Source: Paracoccaceae bacterium
GTDB taxonomy: Bacteria > Pseudomonadota > Alphaproteobacteria > Rhodobacterales > Rhodobacteraceae
Assembly: GCA_022448245.1 (NCBI GenBank)
Contig: JAKVCO010000011.1
Coordinates: 47,236-111,235, forward strand
DNA: 64,000 bases
Direction: 5' to 3'
Shown: in pieces, positions 27,925 through 36,157 of the stretch
Layout: every line of letters begins with the position of its first letter
How positions within the stretch are numbered: the first letter of the stretch is position 1
The notes under the pieces: generated by a model
Seen by the model: the letters and a program-made list of their open reading frames with translations, nothing else
What the model was told of the DNA's origin: nothing
The model's database searches: none
Translations under genes and position numbers: made by a program

Positions 27925-29076
27925 TTAGTTGCTGCCGCCGGTGATCGAGCTGACGGCGTTCACGGACGCGAGCGAGCCGGTGAGAGCGGAGATCGTCTTG
28001 TCCCAGGTCACAAACGGTGCCTCGGTGACGTAGACCGTGTCGCCGTCGCGGATCGCGAAGTCACGCGCTTGGAACATGCCGTTGGGCTGCGTCAGGTCGA
28101 GCACATACGCCACGCGCTGCGTGCCGATCAGATCGCCACGGCCCATGACTGTGCGCGCAATGGCCTCAGGCTCGTTCCGGAACACGAAGACGCCCGTGGG
28201 GTCCGCGATGGAGGAGTTGAGACCGCCCACAGAGGCGATGGCCTCGATGGCCGAAATCGTCTGGCTTTCGAACGGGATACGGTTCTGCGACCCGGTGGCG
28301 CCGAGGGCCGTGAAGGTCCGGCGGTCGCCTTCGACAAGGATGCGATCCCCGCCGCGTAGGGCGATATCGAACTCTGGATTGTCGTAGAGGTCCTGGAACC
28401 AGATCATTCCGGTCTCACCGCCTCGGATGATGCTGATCTGGGCGATGTCAGGAGCGATCGTGATGCCACCAGCGCGCGCCAGCATGGCGCTGAGGCGGCG
28501 TGTCGGACGCTCGATCGCGAAGACACCCTGGCCGCCAACAGCGCCCACAATGGACACTGTCGCGCCGTCACCGGCCACGCGGCGCACCTGCACCTGAGGG
28601 TCGGGGGTTTGTTCATCAAGGCGGTTCGTGATGACGCGGCGCATGGCTTCGGGCGTGTTGCCCGCGGCTCTTAGGCGCCCCGCGTAGGGCACAAAAATGA
28701 AGCCCGCGCCATCGACCTGCACTTCTTCGAGGATCGTGGCGTTCTGTCCCTCACCTGCGAGAAGACCGTCGGACACGTTTTCCCAGATGGTAAGGCCCAG
28801 GACGTCGCCTGGCCGGATCACATCGGATCCAATGTCACCTGCGTTCAGAAATGCGTCAGAGAAGCCAAACGCGGGGACAACAGCCGTTGCGCGCGTCACG
28901 TCGTCGTTCACCAAAACGATGAAGGCATCGCCAGAGCGCTGCACGGACCCCTCGAAAATCTCGGATTTCGACGGCCCTGAGCGCGGCAAGCCGCAGGCTG
29001 CCACGAATGCCAAAATACCCAGAGCACCCACAGCCCTGGACCATACGCGCTTGTGCGCGGTGTTAGTGGAAGTCAC
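27925..29076 (-). CDS. Wza/KpsD-type polysaccharide export lipoprotein
   Basis: 383 residues. Outer-membrane polysaccharide export channel family. The signal AVGALGILAFVAACGLP has a lipobox ending at Cys28. The Poly_export domain follows (IRPGDVLGLTIWENVSDGLLAGEG near residue 86), then two SLBB-like repeats (VSIVGAVGGQGVFAIERPT and FTALGATGSQNRIPF). GTG start at 29076. The gene lies 9 bases upstream of kpsC and 91 bases downstream of kpsS, a three-gene capsule export block. Confidence 0.92.
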   Translation of the reverse strand: MTSTNTAHKRVWSRAVGALGILAFVAACGLPRSGPSKSEIFEGSVQRSGDAFIVLVNDDVTRATAVVPAFGFSDAFLNAGDIGSDVIRPGDVLGLTIWENVSDGLLAGEGQNATILEEVQVDGAGFIFVPYAGRLRAAGNTPEAMRRVITNRLDEQTPDPQVQVRRVAGDGATVSIVGAVGGQGVFAIERPTRRLSAMLARAGGITIAPDIAQISIIRGGETGMIWFQDLYDNPEFDIALRGGDRILVEGDRRTFTALGATGSQNRIPFESQTISAIEAIASVGGLNSSIADPTGVFVFRNEPEAIARTVMGRGDLIGTQRVAYVLDLTQPNGMFQARDFAIRDGDTVYVTEAPFVTWDKTISALTGSLASVNAVSSITGGSN

Positions 29077-29167
29077 TGCTCCGACTCCTCAAGCCTGAAA
29101 TTCTGCCTCAGCTTTTTTTCGCAACCTAGCGGAATCCGGTCAAAAATGGAAGCGCTATGGGTTGCGG

Positions 29168-30466
29168 TCAGTCTTTGACGAGTCGCAACTGTTGCCGTGG
29201 CGCGGCACTCCCTTTCAGGAAGGCGGCGTAAGGATCTTCGGGCGCGAGCATCATATCGACGACCTGACGCATCAGTTCACGTCGTCCACGGGCCGAATAG
29301 AAGCCGCCGGGCATCTGGGAGGTCTCCAGCAGGAAGCGGCGGTAATCCTTGTAGGCGCGGTTGTCGGGGCGCTCAGGTGCGGCGAAGAAGTCGGGCAGGG
29401 GTTGGGTGCTGACGAACTCGGGCTTGGCATAGACTGCCGCGCCAAAGACTTTCAGTGGAATGCCCCGCCAGAGCACCTGCTGGGCCGCCGTCGAGTTCAC
29501 CGTCACCGCCGTGCGCGCGTGGTTAAGAAGGCGCGCAAGCTTGCCCCCCGGGACGTAGTGGACGCGACCTTTCACGCCGTGTTCTTTGGCCAACTGCCGC
29601 ACCACGTGGCGCATCGGCAGTCGCCCGGATTCCATTGGGTGGGCCTTGAACACAAGGTGGTGGTGGCGCGGTGCGCCCTCGGCGAAGCCTTTGATCGTCA
29701 GCTCCAGAAACTCCCGCATTTCCTTGAAAGGAGAATGCATCTGAAAGCTCGAGTCATGTTCGAGCTGCATCAGGACGAGGTGGAACGGAAAGCCTGCTTG
29801 CTTGATGCGCAGCGTAGAGAGCCCGCGATCGAGCCGCACGAAGGGCAAGAGCAGAAAGCGCTTCATGTAGAGGTAGAACTCCTGCGCCACCGGCATCGAG
29901 CGATGGGTGCGGATGTTCCGGTAGGCCCCGTTCCCCGTCATCACAAAGAGGTGGTAGAGGAAGCCGTAGAAGATGTGCTGGTTCATGTCGCCCCAATGCG
30001 TGGGCGCCTCCGGCACATCGAGGTCTGATTGTTCGAGCGCCTTCTGCATCTCGCCCACCGACATATCCATCAGCTGCGAATGACCATTCGATCCATCACG
30101 CTCGTACGTCACCCAATAGGGGCGCATGTAGCCTTCCTCAAAAACATGAACGGTGAGCCCAAGGTCCTTCGCGCGCACCACGGCGTCCGCATGGACGGGG
30201 CGTGTGTCACCATAGAGCACAATATCAGTGATGCCTTTGTCGGCCACGATCTGAGCCAAGCGGTCAGGCCAATCGGCAAGCTTGCCGGTGTAGGGGATAT
30301 AGGTCTTTGGCGTAAACCAGAACGCGCGGTCGCCTGCATTGAAGCCCACACGCCAGACATCGCACCCAGCGGCGCCCAGCATCTTGCCCAATCGATGAAA
30401 GAACGGCCCATGGGGCCCCTGCAAAAAGAGGAACGTTCTTTTTTCGAAAGTTACGATGTTACTCAC
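29168..30466 (-). CDS. kpsS: Capsule polysaccharide modification protein KpsS
   Basis: 432 residues. KpsS adds the first Kdo to the phosphatidylglycerol anchor; KpsC extends it. Family markers: FLFLQGPHGPFFHRLGKML at the N-terminus, VFEEGYMRPYWVTYERDG near residue 128, LVFKAHPMESGR near residue 277, and VNSTAAQQVLWRGIPLKVFG near residue 331. The GTG start at 30466 is used. It is the promoter-proximal gene of the kpsS-wza-kpsC block, divergent from ribE with 140 bases between. Confidence 0.93.
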   Translation of the reverse strand: MSNIVTFEKRTFLFLQGPHGPFFHRLGKMLGAAGCDVWRVGFNAGDRAFWFTPKTYIPYTGKLADWPDRLAQIVADKGITDIVLYGDTRPVHADAVVRAKDLGLTVHVFEEGYMRPYWVTYERDGSNGHSQLMDMSVGEMQKALEQSDLDVPEAPTHWGDMNQHIFYGFLYHLFVMTGNGAYRNIRTHRSMPVAQEFYLYMKRFLLLPFVRLDRGLSTLRIKQAGFPFHLVLMQLEHDSSFQMHSPFKEMREFLELTIKGFAEGAPRHHHLVFKAHPMESGRLPMRHVVRQLAKEHGVKGRVHYVPGGKLARLLNHARTAVTVNSTAAQQVLWRGIPLKVFGAAVYAKPEFVSTQPLPDFFAAPERPDNRAYKDYRRFLLETSQMPGGFYSARGRRELMRQVVDMMLAPEDPYAAFLKGSAAPRQQLRLVKD

Positions 30467-30606
30467 CAGCGTCTTCGCTCGCTCGTTTGCTTCATATTCA
30501 TGGCGCTTTTAGGGCTTCGTGGTGAAAATGCGGTTACTCGCGTCTAAGGGTCATACTTGCCCCGGCAGGATGCAAGGGTTACCTGCCCAGTCGAAAGGGG
30601 AAGCTC

Positions 30607-31203
30607 ATGTTCACCGGCATCATTACCGACATTGGAGTCATCAGTCACGTCGAGCAGCGCGGAGACATGCGCGCGCGCATTCAGACGCGCTACGACATGG
30701 CGAGCGTCGACATGGGCGCCTCCATTGCCTGCGACGGTTGCTGCCTGACAGTCGTCGACAAAGGCGAGGGCTGGTTCGATGTGGATGTGAGTGCCGAGAG
30801 CATCTCGAAGACAAATCTGGGCGGCAACAAACCCTGGGCCGAGGGGCGTCGTGTGAACCTGGAGCGTGCGCTCAAAGTGGGCGACGAGCTGGGCGGGCAT
30901 ATCGTGTCCGGTCACGTCGATGGTGTGGCCAAGATCGTGGCCATCCGCGACGAAGGCGACAGCACCCGCGTGACGTTTGAGGCCCCTGCAGAGCTTGCCA
31001 AATTCATCGCGCCCAAAGGCTCCGTCGCGCTCAACGGCACCTCGCTGACGGTGAACGAGGTCGACGGCAACACTTTCGGCGTGAACATGATCCCGCACAC
31101 CAAGCAGGTCACGACCTGGGGCGACATGGCCGAAGGTGATGCGATCAACCTCGAGATCGACACGCTTGCCCGCTACGTGGCGCGTCTGGCGGAAGCGTCA
31201 TGA
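30607..31203 (+). CDS. ribE: Riboflavin synthase alpha chain
   Basis: 198 residues converting two 6,7-dimethyl-8-ribityllumazine molecules to riboflavin. Two lumazine-binding repeats: MFTGIITDIGVISHVEQRGD with CDGCCLTVVDK, and GGHIVSGHVDGVAKI with LNGTSLTVNEVDG. The ATG follows GAAAGGGGAAGCTC. Its stop overlaps the next gene as ATGA, starting a tightly coupled run through nusB. Confidence 0.97.
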   Translation: MFTGIITDIGVISHVEQRGDMRARIQTRYDMASVDMGASIACDGCCLTVVDKGEGWFDVDVSAESISKTNLGGNKPWAEGRRVNLERALKVGDELGGHIVSGHVDGVAKIVAIRDEGDSTRVTFEAPAELAKFIAPKGSVALNGTSLTVNEVDGNTFGVNMIPHTKQVTTWGDMAEGDAINLEIDTLARYVARLAEAS

Positions 31204-31766
31204 GCGCACTGCCCGGCCGCGGCCACAACAACGGCCCCACGATGGAAGGGGGCTACCGATACCGCAAGCACCAGTGGCAGAAAGCGCGCGAGGCGCTGCT
31301 GCCGACGCTGCCTCTCTTCGTCCTGAAGATGCGGGTGAAGCGCGCCAAGGACCTGGGCCTCGACTACAAGACCTACGCGGGCGTGCGCGCCTCGACCGGT
31401 CGCGATGTGATCGGCTTCCTTTTCTCGTCGAACGCGCTCCGGATGACCTCCGTCACGCTTCCTGACGATACCGCGCAGCAAGTGGCCGAGATCAAGGGTG
31501 CCGGCAAGATCGCCCTCGTGCATCGCCCGCTTGATCCGGCAGCCGTGATGGAGGCCAACGAAGGCCTCAAAGCTGCGGCCGCACCTCTCTTCACCGACAG
31601 CTGGACCGAGATGCGCCACAAGGTTGCCAACACGATTAAAGCGGAACGCTTGCCAGCGGACGGCGTTCTCGTCATAGGGGCCACCTCGATGGAACGGGAA
31701 TGGCCTGCCGCTGCCCGTGCCGCCGGATATCTGAGCGCCGAGCGCTACTTTGGGGATGTAAGATGA
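31200..31766 (+). CDS. Conserved protein of unknown function in the riboflavin operon
   Basis: 188 residues, no family recognised. It overlaps ribE at its start and ribBX at its end by four bases each (ATGA), so it is made in step with riboflavin enzymes. The N-terminus GRGHNNGPTMEGGYRYRKHQW is basic and glycine-rich; the middle holds LPTLPLFVLKMRVKRAKDLG and a Rossmann-like stretch DGVLVIGATSMEREW near residue 159. No signal peptide or membrane helix. The position suggests a link to flavin metabolism, but no activity can be read. Confidence 0.85.
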   Translation: MSALPGRGHNNGPTMEGGYRYRKHQWQKAREALLPTLPLFVLKMRVKRAKDLGLDYKTYAGVRASTGRDVIGFLFSSNALRMTSVTLPDDTAQQVAEIKGAGKIALVHRPLDPAAVMEANEGLKAAAAPLFTDSWTEMRHKVANTIKAERLPADGVLVIGATSMEREWPAAARAAGYLSAERYFGDVR

Positions 31767-32902
31767 GTCAGGAAAGCACTCTCTACGAAAAGCCCGGTCC
31801 TGTTGAGGCCGAATGGGGTGATGCGATTTCCTCGATTGAGGACATCATCGAAGACGCCCGCAATGGCCGCATGTTCATCCTCGTGGATCATGAGGACCGC
31901 GAGAATGAGGGTGACCTTGTCATCCCCGCACAGATGGCGACACCTGACGCCGTGAACTTCATGGCCACCCATGGGCGCGGGCTGATCTGCCTGACGCTGC
32001 CGGGCGAACGCATTGATGCGCTGGGCCTGCCTCTGATGGCCTCCCAGAACTCCTCGCGCCACGAGACGGCGTTCACGGTCTCGATTGAGGCGCGCGAGGG
32101 CGTGACGACGGGTATCTCTGCCGCTGATCGCGCACGCACGGTGGCTGTGGCCATCGACCATACGAAGGGAGCCGCTGACATCGCGACGCCAGGCCATGTC
32201 TTCCCACTGCGCGCCCGTGAAGGCGGTGTGCTCGTCAGGGCAGGGCACACGGAAGCGGCTGTCGATATCTCCCGTCTTGCGGGCCTCAACCCTTCGGGCG
32301 TGATCTGCGAGATCATGAAAGAAGATGGCGAAATGGCCCGCCTGCCGGACCTCATTGCCTTCGCTCAGCTCCACGGGCTCAAGATCGGCACGATCTCTGA
32401 CCTCATCGCCTACCGCCGCCGCCACGATAACCTCGTGAAGGTGCGCACGACCGAAAAGATCGAGTCCGAGTTCGGTGGCGAGTGGGAGCTTCGCATTTAC
32501 ACCGACGAGACGCAGGGTGCTGAGCACATCGCCCTTATCAAAGGCGACATCGAAGACGGCGAACCGGTGCTTGTGCGCATGCACTCCCTCGACCCGATGC
32601 TAGACCTGATCGGCACTGGTCCCGCTGGCCGCGCGGCAGAGTTCTCCGCGGCAATGAATATGATCGCAGAAGAAGGTCGCGGCGTGGTTGTGCTCTTGCG
32701 CGACGTGCACATGAAGCTCGCAGCGGGGGAGGAGGTCTCCCCCCAGACGCTGCGCCAATACGGGCTCGGCGCGCAGATCCTGTCGTCGCTTGGCATCCAT
32801 GATATCATTCTGGCCACGAACTCCGGCACGCCGAAGGTGGTGGGGCTGGAGGCCTACGGTCTCGAAATCGTGGGCACACGCAAAATCTCGGAGCTTGGCT
32901 GA
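31763..32902 (+). CDS. ribBX: 3,4-dihydroxy-2-butanone 4-phosphate synthase with degenerate GTP cyclohydrolase II domain (RibBX type)
   Basis: 379 residues. The N-terminal RibB half is complete: VDHEDRENEGDLV near residue 39, RHETAFTVSI near residue 91, and the HTEAAVD region with the catalytic His. The C-terminal half resembles RibA, but the zinc-site cysteines (the CxTGD and RCDC motifs of true cyclohydrolase II) are absent: the region after VLVRMHS reads LDPMLDLIGTGPAGRAAEF. This matches the RibBX variant described in Proteobacteria, active only as RibB. A separate GTP cyclohydrolase II must exist outside the window. ATG at 31763 overlaps the preceding stop. Confidence 0.92.
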   Translation: MSQESTLYEKPGPVEAEWGDAISSIEDIIEDARNGRMFILVDHEDRENEGDLVIPAQMATPDAVNFMATHGRGLICLTLPGERIDALGLPLMASQNSSRHETAFTVSIEAREGVTTGISAADRARTVAVAIDHTKGAADIATPGHVFPLRAREGGVLVRAGHTEAAVDISRLAGLNPSGVICEIMKEDGEMARLPDLIAFAQLHGLKIGTISDLIAYRRRHDNLVKVRTTEKIESEFGGEWELRIYTDETQGAEHIALIKGDIEDGEPVLVRMHSLDPMLDLIGTGPAGRAAEFSAAMNMIAEEGRGVVVLLRDVHMKLAAGEEVSPQTLRQYGLGAQILSSLGIHDIILATNSGTPKVVGLEAYGLEIVGTRKISELG

Positions 32903-33420
32903 TGGCCGGACATTCTGACAATGACATGGGGCTCCCGCAGTTTGCAGAGCCCGTGAAAGGCCTCATCGCGATCGCGCCGTATTATACGAAGATTGCTGAG
33001 CAACAGCTCGCCGCCGTGCGCGGGATCTTTGAGGAAGTTGGCGCGACCCATGAGACGGTCGAAGTGCCGGGCTCGCTGGAGCTGCCCACGGCCATCGCCA
33101 TGGGCCACCGGATGTCGAACTTTGACTGCTACGTCGCGCTGGGCTGCGTGATCCGGGGCCGCACGTCGCACTACGATGTGGTGGTGGAGCAGAGCTCCAA
33201 CGGCATCATGCTTTTGGGTCTTCAGGGCCTTTGCATCGGCAACGGGATCATCACCGTCGAGAATATGGAGCAGGCCGAGGAACGCGCAGATGTGACGCGT
33301 TTGAACACGGCTGGCGCCGCCGCCGAAGCCGCGCTGCACCTTCTGGCGCTTCAGCGCAAATGGGGTGGGCCGAAAGGCGACATCGGATTTAAACCTTCGG
33401 ATGCTACGCGGATCGCATGA
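32902..33420 (+). CDS. ribH: 6,7-dimethyl-8-ribityllumazine synthase
   Basis: 172 residues. Condenses the RibB and RibD products to lumazine. Seen: VPGSLELPTAIAMG near residue 55, GCVIRGRTSHYDVVVE near residue 80 with the catalytic His, and NGIITVENMEQAEERA near residue 113. The ATG overlaps the ribBX stop by one base (TGATG), and the stop overlaps nusB by four. The tail after residue 150 is slightly extended. Confidence 0.96.
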   Translation: MAGHSDNDMGLPQFAEPVKGLIAIAPYYTKIAEQQLAAVRGIFEEVGATHETVEVPGSLELPTAIAMGHRMSNFDCYVALGCVIRGRTSHYDVVVEQSSNGIMLLGLQGLCIGNGIITVENMEQAEERADVTRLNTAGAAAEAALHLLALQRKWGGPKGDIGFKPSDATRIA

Positions 33421-33887
33421 CCCTTTCGAACAACCAGAAACGTAAGATGAAAAGCGCGGCCCGCCTCTACGCGGTGCAGGCGCTCTTTCAGATGGAGGCT
33501 TCCGGCCAATCCGCCGACAGCGTGGAGCGCGAGTTCGAGGATCACCGTTTCGGCGCGATCTATGACGAGGGCGAGATGCAGGAAGGCGATGTCGACCTCT
33601 TCCGTTCTCTCGTGGACCGCGCGGTGAACGAACAGGCCAAGATCGACCAGATGACTGACCGCGCCCTCGTGGCCAAATGGCCCATTGGGCGGATCGATCC
33701 CACGCTGCGTGCGGTCTTCCGTGCCGCGGGCGCTGAGATGATCGAGGCGAAGACGCCGCCGCGCGTTGTCATCGTAGAATTCCTCGATGTGGTCTCGGCC
33801 TTCTTCCCGGAAGGCAAAGAGAGCCGATTTGTGAACGCTGTGCTCGATCACATGGCCCGCGAGGCGCGGCCTGAAGCCTTCGCATGA
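33417..33887 (+). CDS. nusB: Transcription antitermination factor NusB
   Basis: 156 residues, all-helical RNA-binding factor for rRNA antitermination. Conserved ARLYAVQALFQMEASG near residue 13 and RVVIVEFLDVVSAFFPEGKESRFVNAVLDH toward the C-terminus. The start ATG overlaps the ribH stop, matching the common alphaproteobacterial ribH-nusB pair. Confidence 0.96.
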   Translation: MTLSNNQKRKMKSAARLYAVQALFQMEASGQSADSVEREFEDHRFGAIYDEGEMQEGDVDLFRSLVDRAVNEQAKIDQMTDRALVAKWPIGRIDPTLRAVFRAAGAEMIEAKTPPRVVIVEFLDVVSAFFPEGKESRFVNAVLDHMAREARPEAFA

Positions 33888-33901
33888 GCGATCTCGACTA
33901 G

Positions 33902-34702
33902 GTGAATGGCGACCCGGCCGTGCTGCGGGCGGCCTACGTGGCCGAACGCGCTCCGCTCGACGAGACAGCACCTGCGGATGTGGCCGTTTCCGATGAGCTG
34001 CCCCATGGGCTCAGTGGCTTAGCCTTCACGCCACCGGGCGCAGAGGGCCGTGCACCGATCCTATATTTTCATGGTGGAAGCTGGATGCTCGGAAGCCCCG
34101 GCACCCACCGCGCGCTCTGCGCTTTTCTGGCAAAGGCCGCGCGTCGCAGGGTTCTTTCGGTAAGCTACCCGCTGGCGCCAGAGCATCCCTATCCCGCGCA
34201 GCCTGACGCCGCGCAGGCCGCGCTTGCGGCCTTTGAGGAGCCTGTCTTCATCGCAGGTGACAGCGCTGGCGGGGCCATGGCGCTTTGGGCAGCACAGGCT
34301 GACACGGATGGGGTCTTGGGCGTGGCCACGTTCTACCCTGCCTACGGCGTGCTCGCCTCTAGCAGCATCGACGAGTTTGGCCCCGACAACATCGCGCTGC
34401 ATTCTGCGGCTGTCGCGGCGATGTACGCCCGCCTCGGCGCGACGGGTGAACAGGTTCAGGCAGACGTGCCACATAAGGGCGCGCCTGTACTGATTATCGA
34501 GGCCGAATGTGATCCGCTCAGAGATGACGCGCGCTTGCTGGCCGACCATATGGCCGGTCGCGGCGCGACGCTCTGGACTGCGACAGGCGAGGAGCATGCG
34601 TTCCTGCACCATGGCGGGAACGCACCCGAGGTCCGCGAGTGGATGGCCCGGATCGGGAAATGGATGGATGAGTTGGCGCCAGAGGGTTCAGGAACAGCTT
34701 AG
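33902..34702 (+). CDS. Alpha/beta hydrolase, hormone-sensitive-lipase family
   Basis: 266 residues. Active-site pieces of the HSL family are all present: oxyanion-hole HGGSWMLGSPGTH near residue 59, nucleophile elbow GDSAGG near residue 119, an acid in AECDPLRDD near residue 202, and a His in EEHAFLHHGG near residue 229. GTG start at 33902, 14 bases after nusB. The 3' end overlaps the convergent gene by 15 bases. Substrate unknown; short-chain esters are typical. Confidence 0.87.
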   Translation: MNGDPAVLRAAYVAERAPLDETAPADVAVSDELPHGLSGLAFTPPGAEGRAPILYFHGGSWMLGSPGTHRALCAFLAKAARRRVLSVSYPLAPEHPYPAQPDAAQAALAAFEEPVFIAGDSAGGAMALWAAQADTDGVLGVATFYPAYGVLASSSIDEFGPDNIALHSAAVAAMYARLGATGEQVQADVPHKGAPVLIIEAECDPLRDDARLLADHMAGRGATLWTATGEEHAFLHHGGNAPEVREWMARIGKWMDELAPEGSGTA

Positions 34703-35242
34703 CGCGACCCGCGCCGTTGCATCCGTCTCAAAGGCGGCTTCGCTGCCGTTGACCGACAGGACTGCCCCCGCGATTTCAGCCCTCGCAACGCGAATTTGCC
34801 CGAGCGCCGAGGCCTCATTGGTGTCGTCCACATCCACGGTGAAGGCAAAGCGGCTGCCGTCGTCCAGCGACGCGAGGCGCAGCGTGACAGCCTGATCGCC
34901 GTCAGTTGGGGCCACGGCCTCTTCCAGCGCATCGCCGCCTTCAGCCACTTCGAAGGGCTGGAACACTTCGACACCGGCGCCGGTGGCCGTGGTGTCAAAG
35001 ATTAGTCCTGCGGGGGCCAGATCAATCACCACATCCAGCGGGCCGCTTTCGCAGCCGCCGGCCTGTTCGATCACAAAGCGATCCTTCGGCGCGCTCTCAA
35101 TAAAGCGCACCACGATGTCGGCCGCCGCGGGAAGCGTCGTTGCCAGCAAAAGCCCTCCCGTCCCGGCGAGAAGAGACAGACCTCGCGCGAGATGCAACTT
35201 GGCGAGAGGGGCGCATCGTATGAAAGGGGGGTACGTCGGCAT
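34688..35242 (-). CDS. Exported beta-rich protein, possibly the aggregation-factor-core type
   Basis: 184 residues from the ATG at 35242 (GGAG upstream). A basic start (MPTYPPFIRCAPLAKLHLAR) and a hydrophobic stretch LSLLAGTGGLLLATTLPAAA form a signal peptide ending near residue 40. The mature part begins DIVVRFIESAPKDRFVIEQ and is beta-rich and acidic, with a disulfide-capable pair (GGCESG and the final ALSCS). It resembles proteins annotated in Rhodobacterales as aggregation factor core, but that memory is not proof of adhesion function. Confidence 0.7.
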   Translation of the reverse strand: MPTYPPFIRCAPLAKLHLARGLSLLAGTGGLLLATTLPAAADIVVRFIESAPKDRFVIEQAGGCESGPLDVVIDLAPAGLIFDTTATGAGVEVFQPFEVAEGGDALEEAVAPTDGDQAVTLRLASLDDGSRFAFTVDVDDTNEASALGQIRVARAEIAGAVLSVNGSEAAFETDATARVALSCS

Positions 35243-35549
35243 CTTGCCTATGCTCCTTTGCTGGCAACTGGTTCTTAAACGAGTTAGCGCGGGCGTTCCG
35301 TCGCGCCAGTTGCATATTTTTTGCAAAGGGGTGGGGCGAACGTGGCGGGCCCGCAGTCACAGCCGTGCGGCGTTCGAAATTCCCGAGGACCTGTATATAC
35401 AGGTGGGCGCCAGGTAACAGGACCAGGATCCTGACAGAGCCAGCTCCCTCGGAGTTGCTTAAGGCCACTGGAATTTAGCCGTCACGAGAAGGGCAGTACC
35501 CGCCAGCCCCTGACCTATGGGCGCAAGCGGGGAAGAACAAGGGCTGTGA
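35243..35549. other. 307-base intergenic region
   Basis: Between the exported-protein start (35242) and the luxR-type stop (35550). No convincing reading frame in either direction. It must hold the promoter of the exported-protein gene. The clearest structure is the 16-bp perfect palindrome at 35389-35404; a second small palindrome, CAGGATCCTG, follows near 35426. Nothing tRNA-like or terminator-like was seen. Confidence 0.6.
35389..35404. promoter_or_regulatory. Perfect 16-bp palindrome with lux-box-like halves
   Basis: ACCTGTATATACAGGT is perfectly symmetric. Its arms ACCTGTA and TACAGGT equal the arms of the Vibrio lux box, but the central spacer is 2 bases instead of 6, so spacing does not match a standard LuxR site. 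It lies 147 bases upstream of the exported-protein start and 146 bases past the luxR-type stop. A candidate site for the LuxR-type protein or for another dimeric repressor. Confidence 0.45.
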
Positions 35550-36146
35550 TCAGATCAGCCCTGCTTCTGCGGCCAGCGACACTGCATGAACGGATGTGCG
35601 CGCGCCGAGCTTACGCTTGGCGCTGACAAGGCGCGCTTTGACGGCGCTTTCGGTGATGCCCAGTTTATGGGCGATGCTCTTGAGCCGTTCGCCGTTGCGG
35701 ATCAGCGTGAGTGCCTCGCATTCGGCGTCGGTCAGTCCTTGAGGTCGCCGCTTGGTGCGATGCAGCTTAACGAGCGTTGCCATGAGCTCCGCAATCTCGT
35801 CGTTGGAGAACTCTCGATCTTCGCGAGCGAAGATGCCGAAGCTTCGTTCGCCGGTGACGGCATCCTGCGTCGAGGCGGCGACACCAAAGTTCATCTTGTG
35901 ACGGGTGGCCCGGACGAGAACCCCGCGGTAATCGCGCGCGCTGAGCTCGCTCCAGCGAATGGCACCAGTCTGGCTGAAAACCCACTGCATGATCGGGTCA
36001 AAGACCATCAGACCATCAGCCGTGTATTCGGTGATCCATGCTTCAGGCAGACGATTTTCTTCATGGAACGGCGAGGTAAACCGAACCCGTAGCGCGACAT
36101 AGTGCCCTTCGGGCGCTAACTGCGCGAAATCGTCGAAGCCAGACAT
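35550..36146 (-). CDS. LuxR-type regulator with autoinducer-binding domain
   Basis: 198 residues. The autoinducer-binding domain (about 1-128) keeps the acyl-homoserine-lactone pocket signature in exact spacing: Trp37, Tyr41, Asp50, Pro51, Trp65, equivalent to Trp57, Tyr61, Asp70, Pro71 and Trp85 in TraR. The LuxR helix-turn-helix is at about 137-196 (LTDAECEALTLIRNGERLKS, then AHKLGITESAVKARLVSAKR). No luxI-type synthase is in the window. It is divergent from a paralogue lacking the DNA-binding domain, with 124 bases between the two starts. Confidence 0.92.
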   Translation of the reverse strand: MSGFDDFAQLAPEGHYVALRVRFTSPFHEENRLPEAWITEYTADGLMVFDPIMQWVFSQTGAIRWSELSARDYRGVLVRATRHKMNFGVAASTQDAVTGERSFGIFAREDREFSNDEIAELMATLVKLHRTKRRPQGLTDAECEALTLIRNGERLKSIAHKLGITESAVKARLVSAKRKLGARTSVHAVSLAAEAGLI

Positions 36147-36157
36147 GTTATCCTTAC

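Noticed and set aside
30467..30606. FMN riboswitch ahead of ribE
   Set aside because: The 140-base spacer was read for the conserved RFN core (AGGGGC and GGTGG elements with long pairing); I could not assemble the multi-stem junction.
35389..35404. LexA/SOS box
   Set aside because: Although CTGTATATACAG resembles the enterobacterial SOS box, its spacing is four bases short, and alphaproteobacterial LexA uses GTTC-N7-GTTC.
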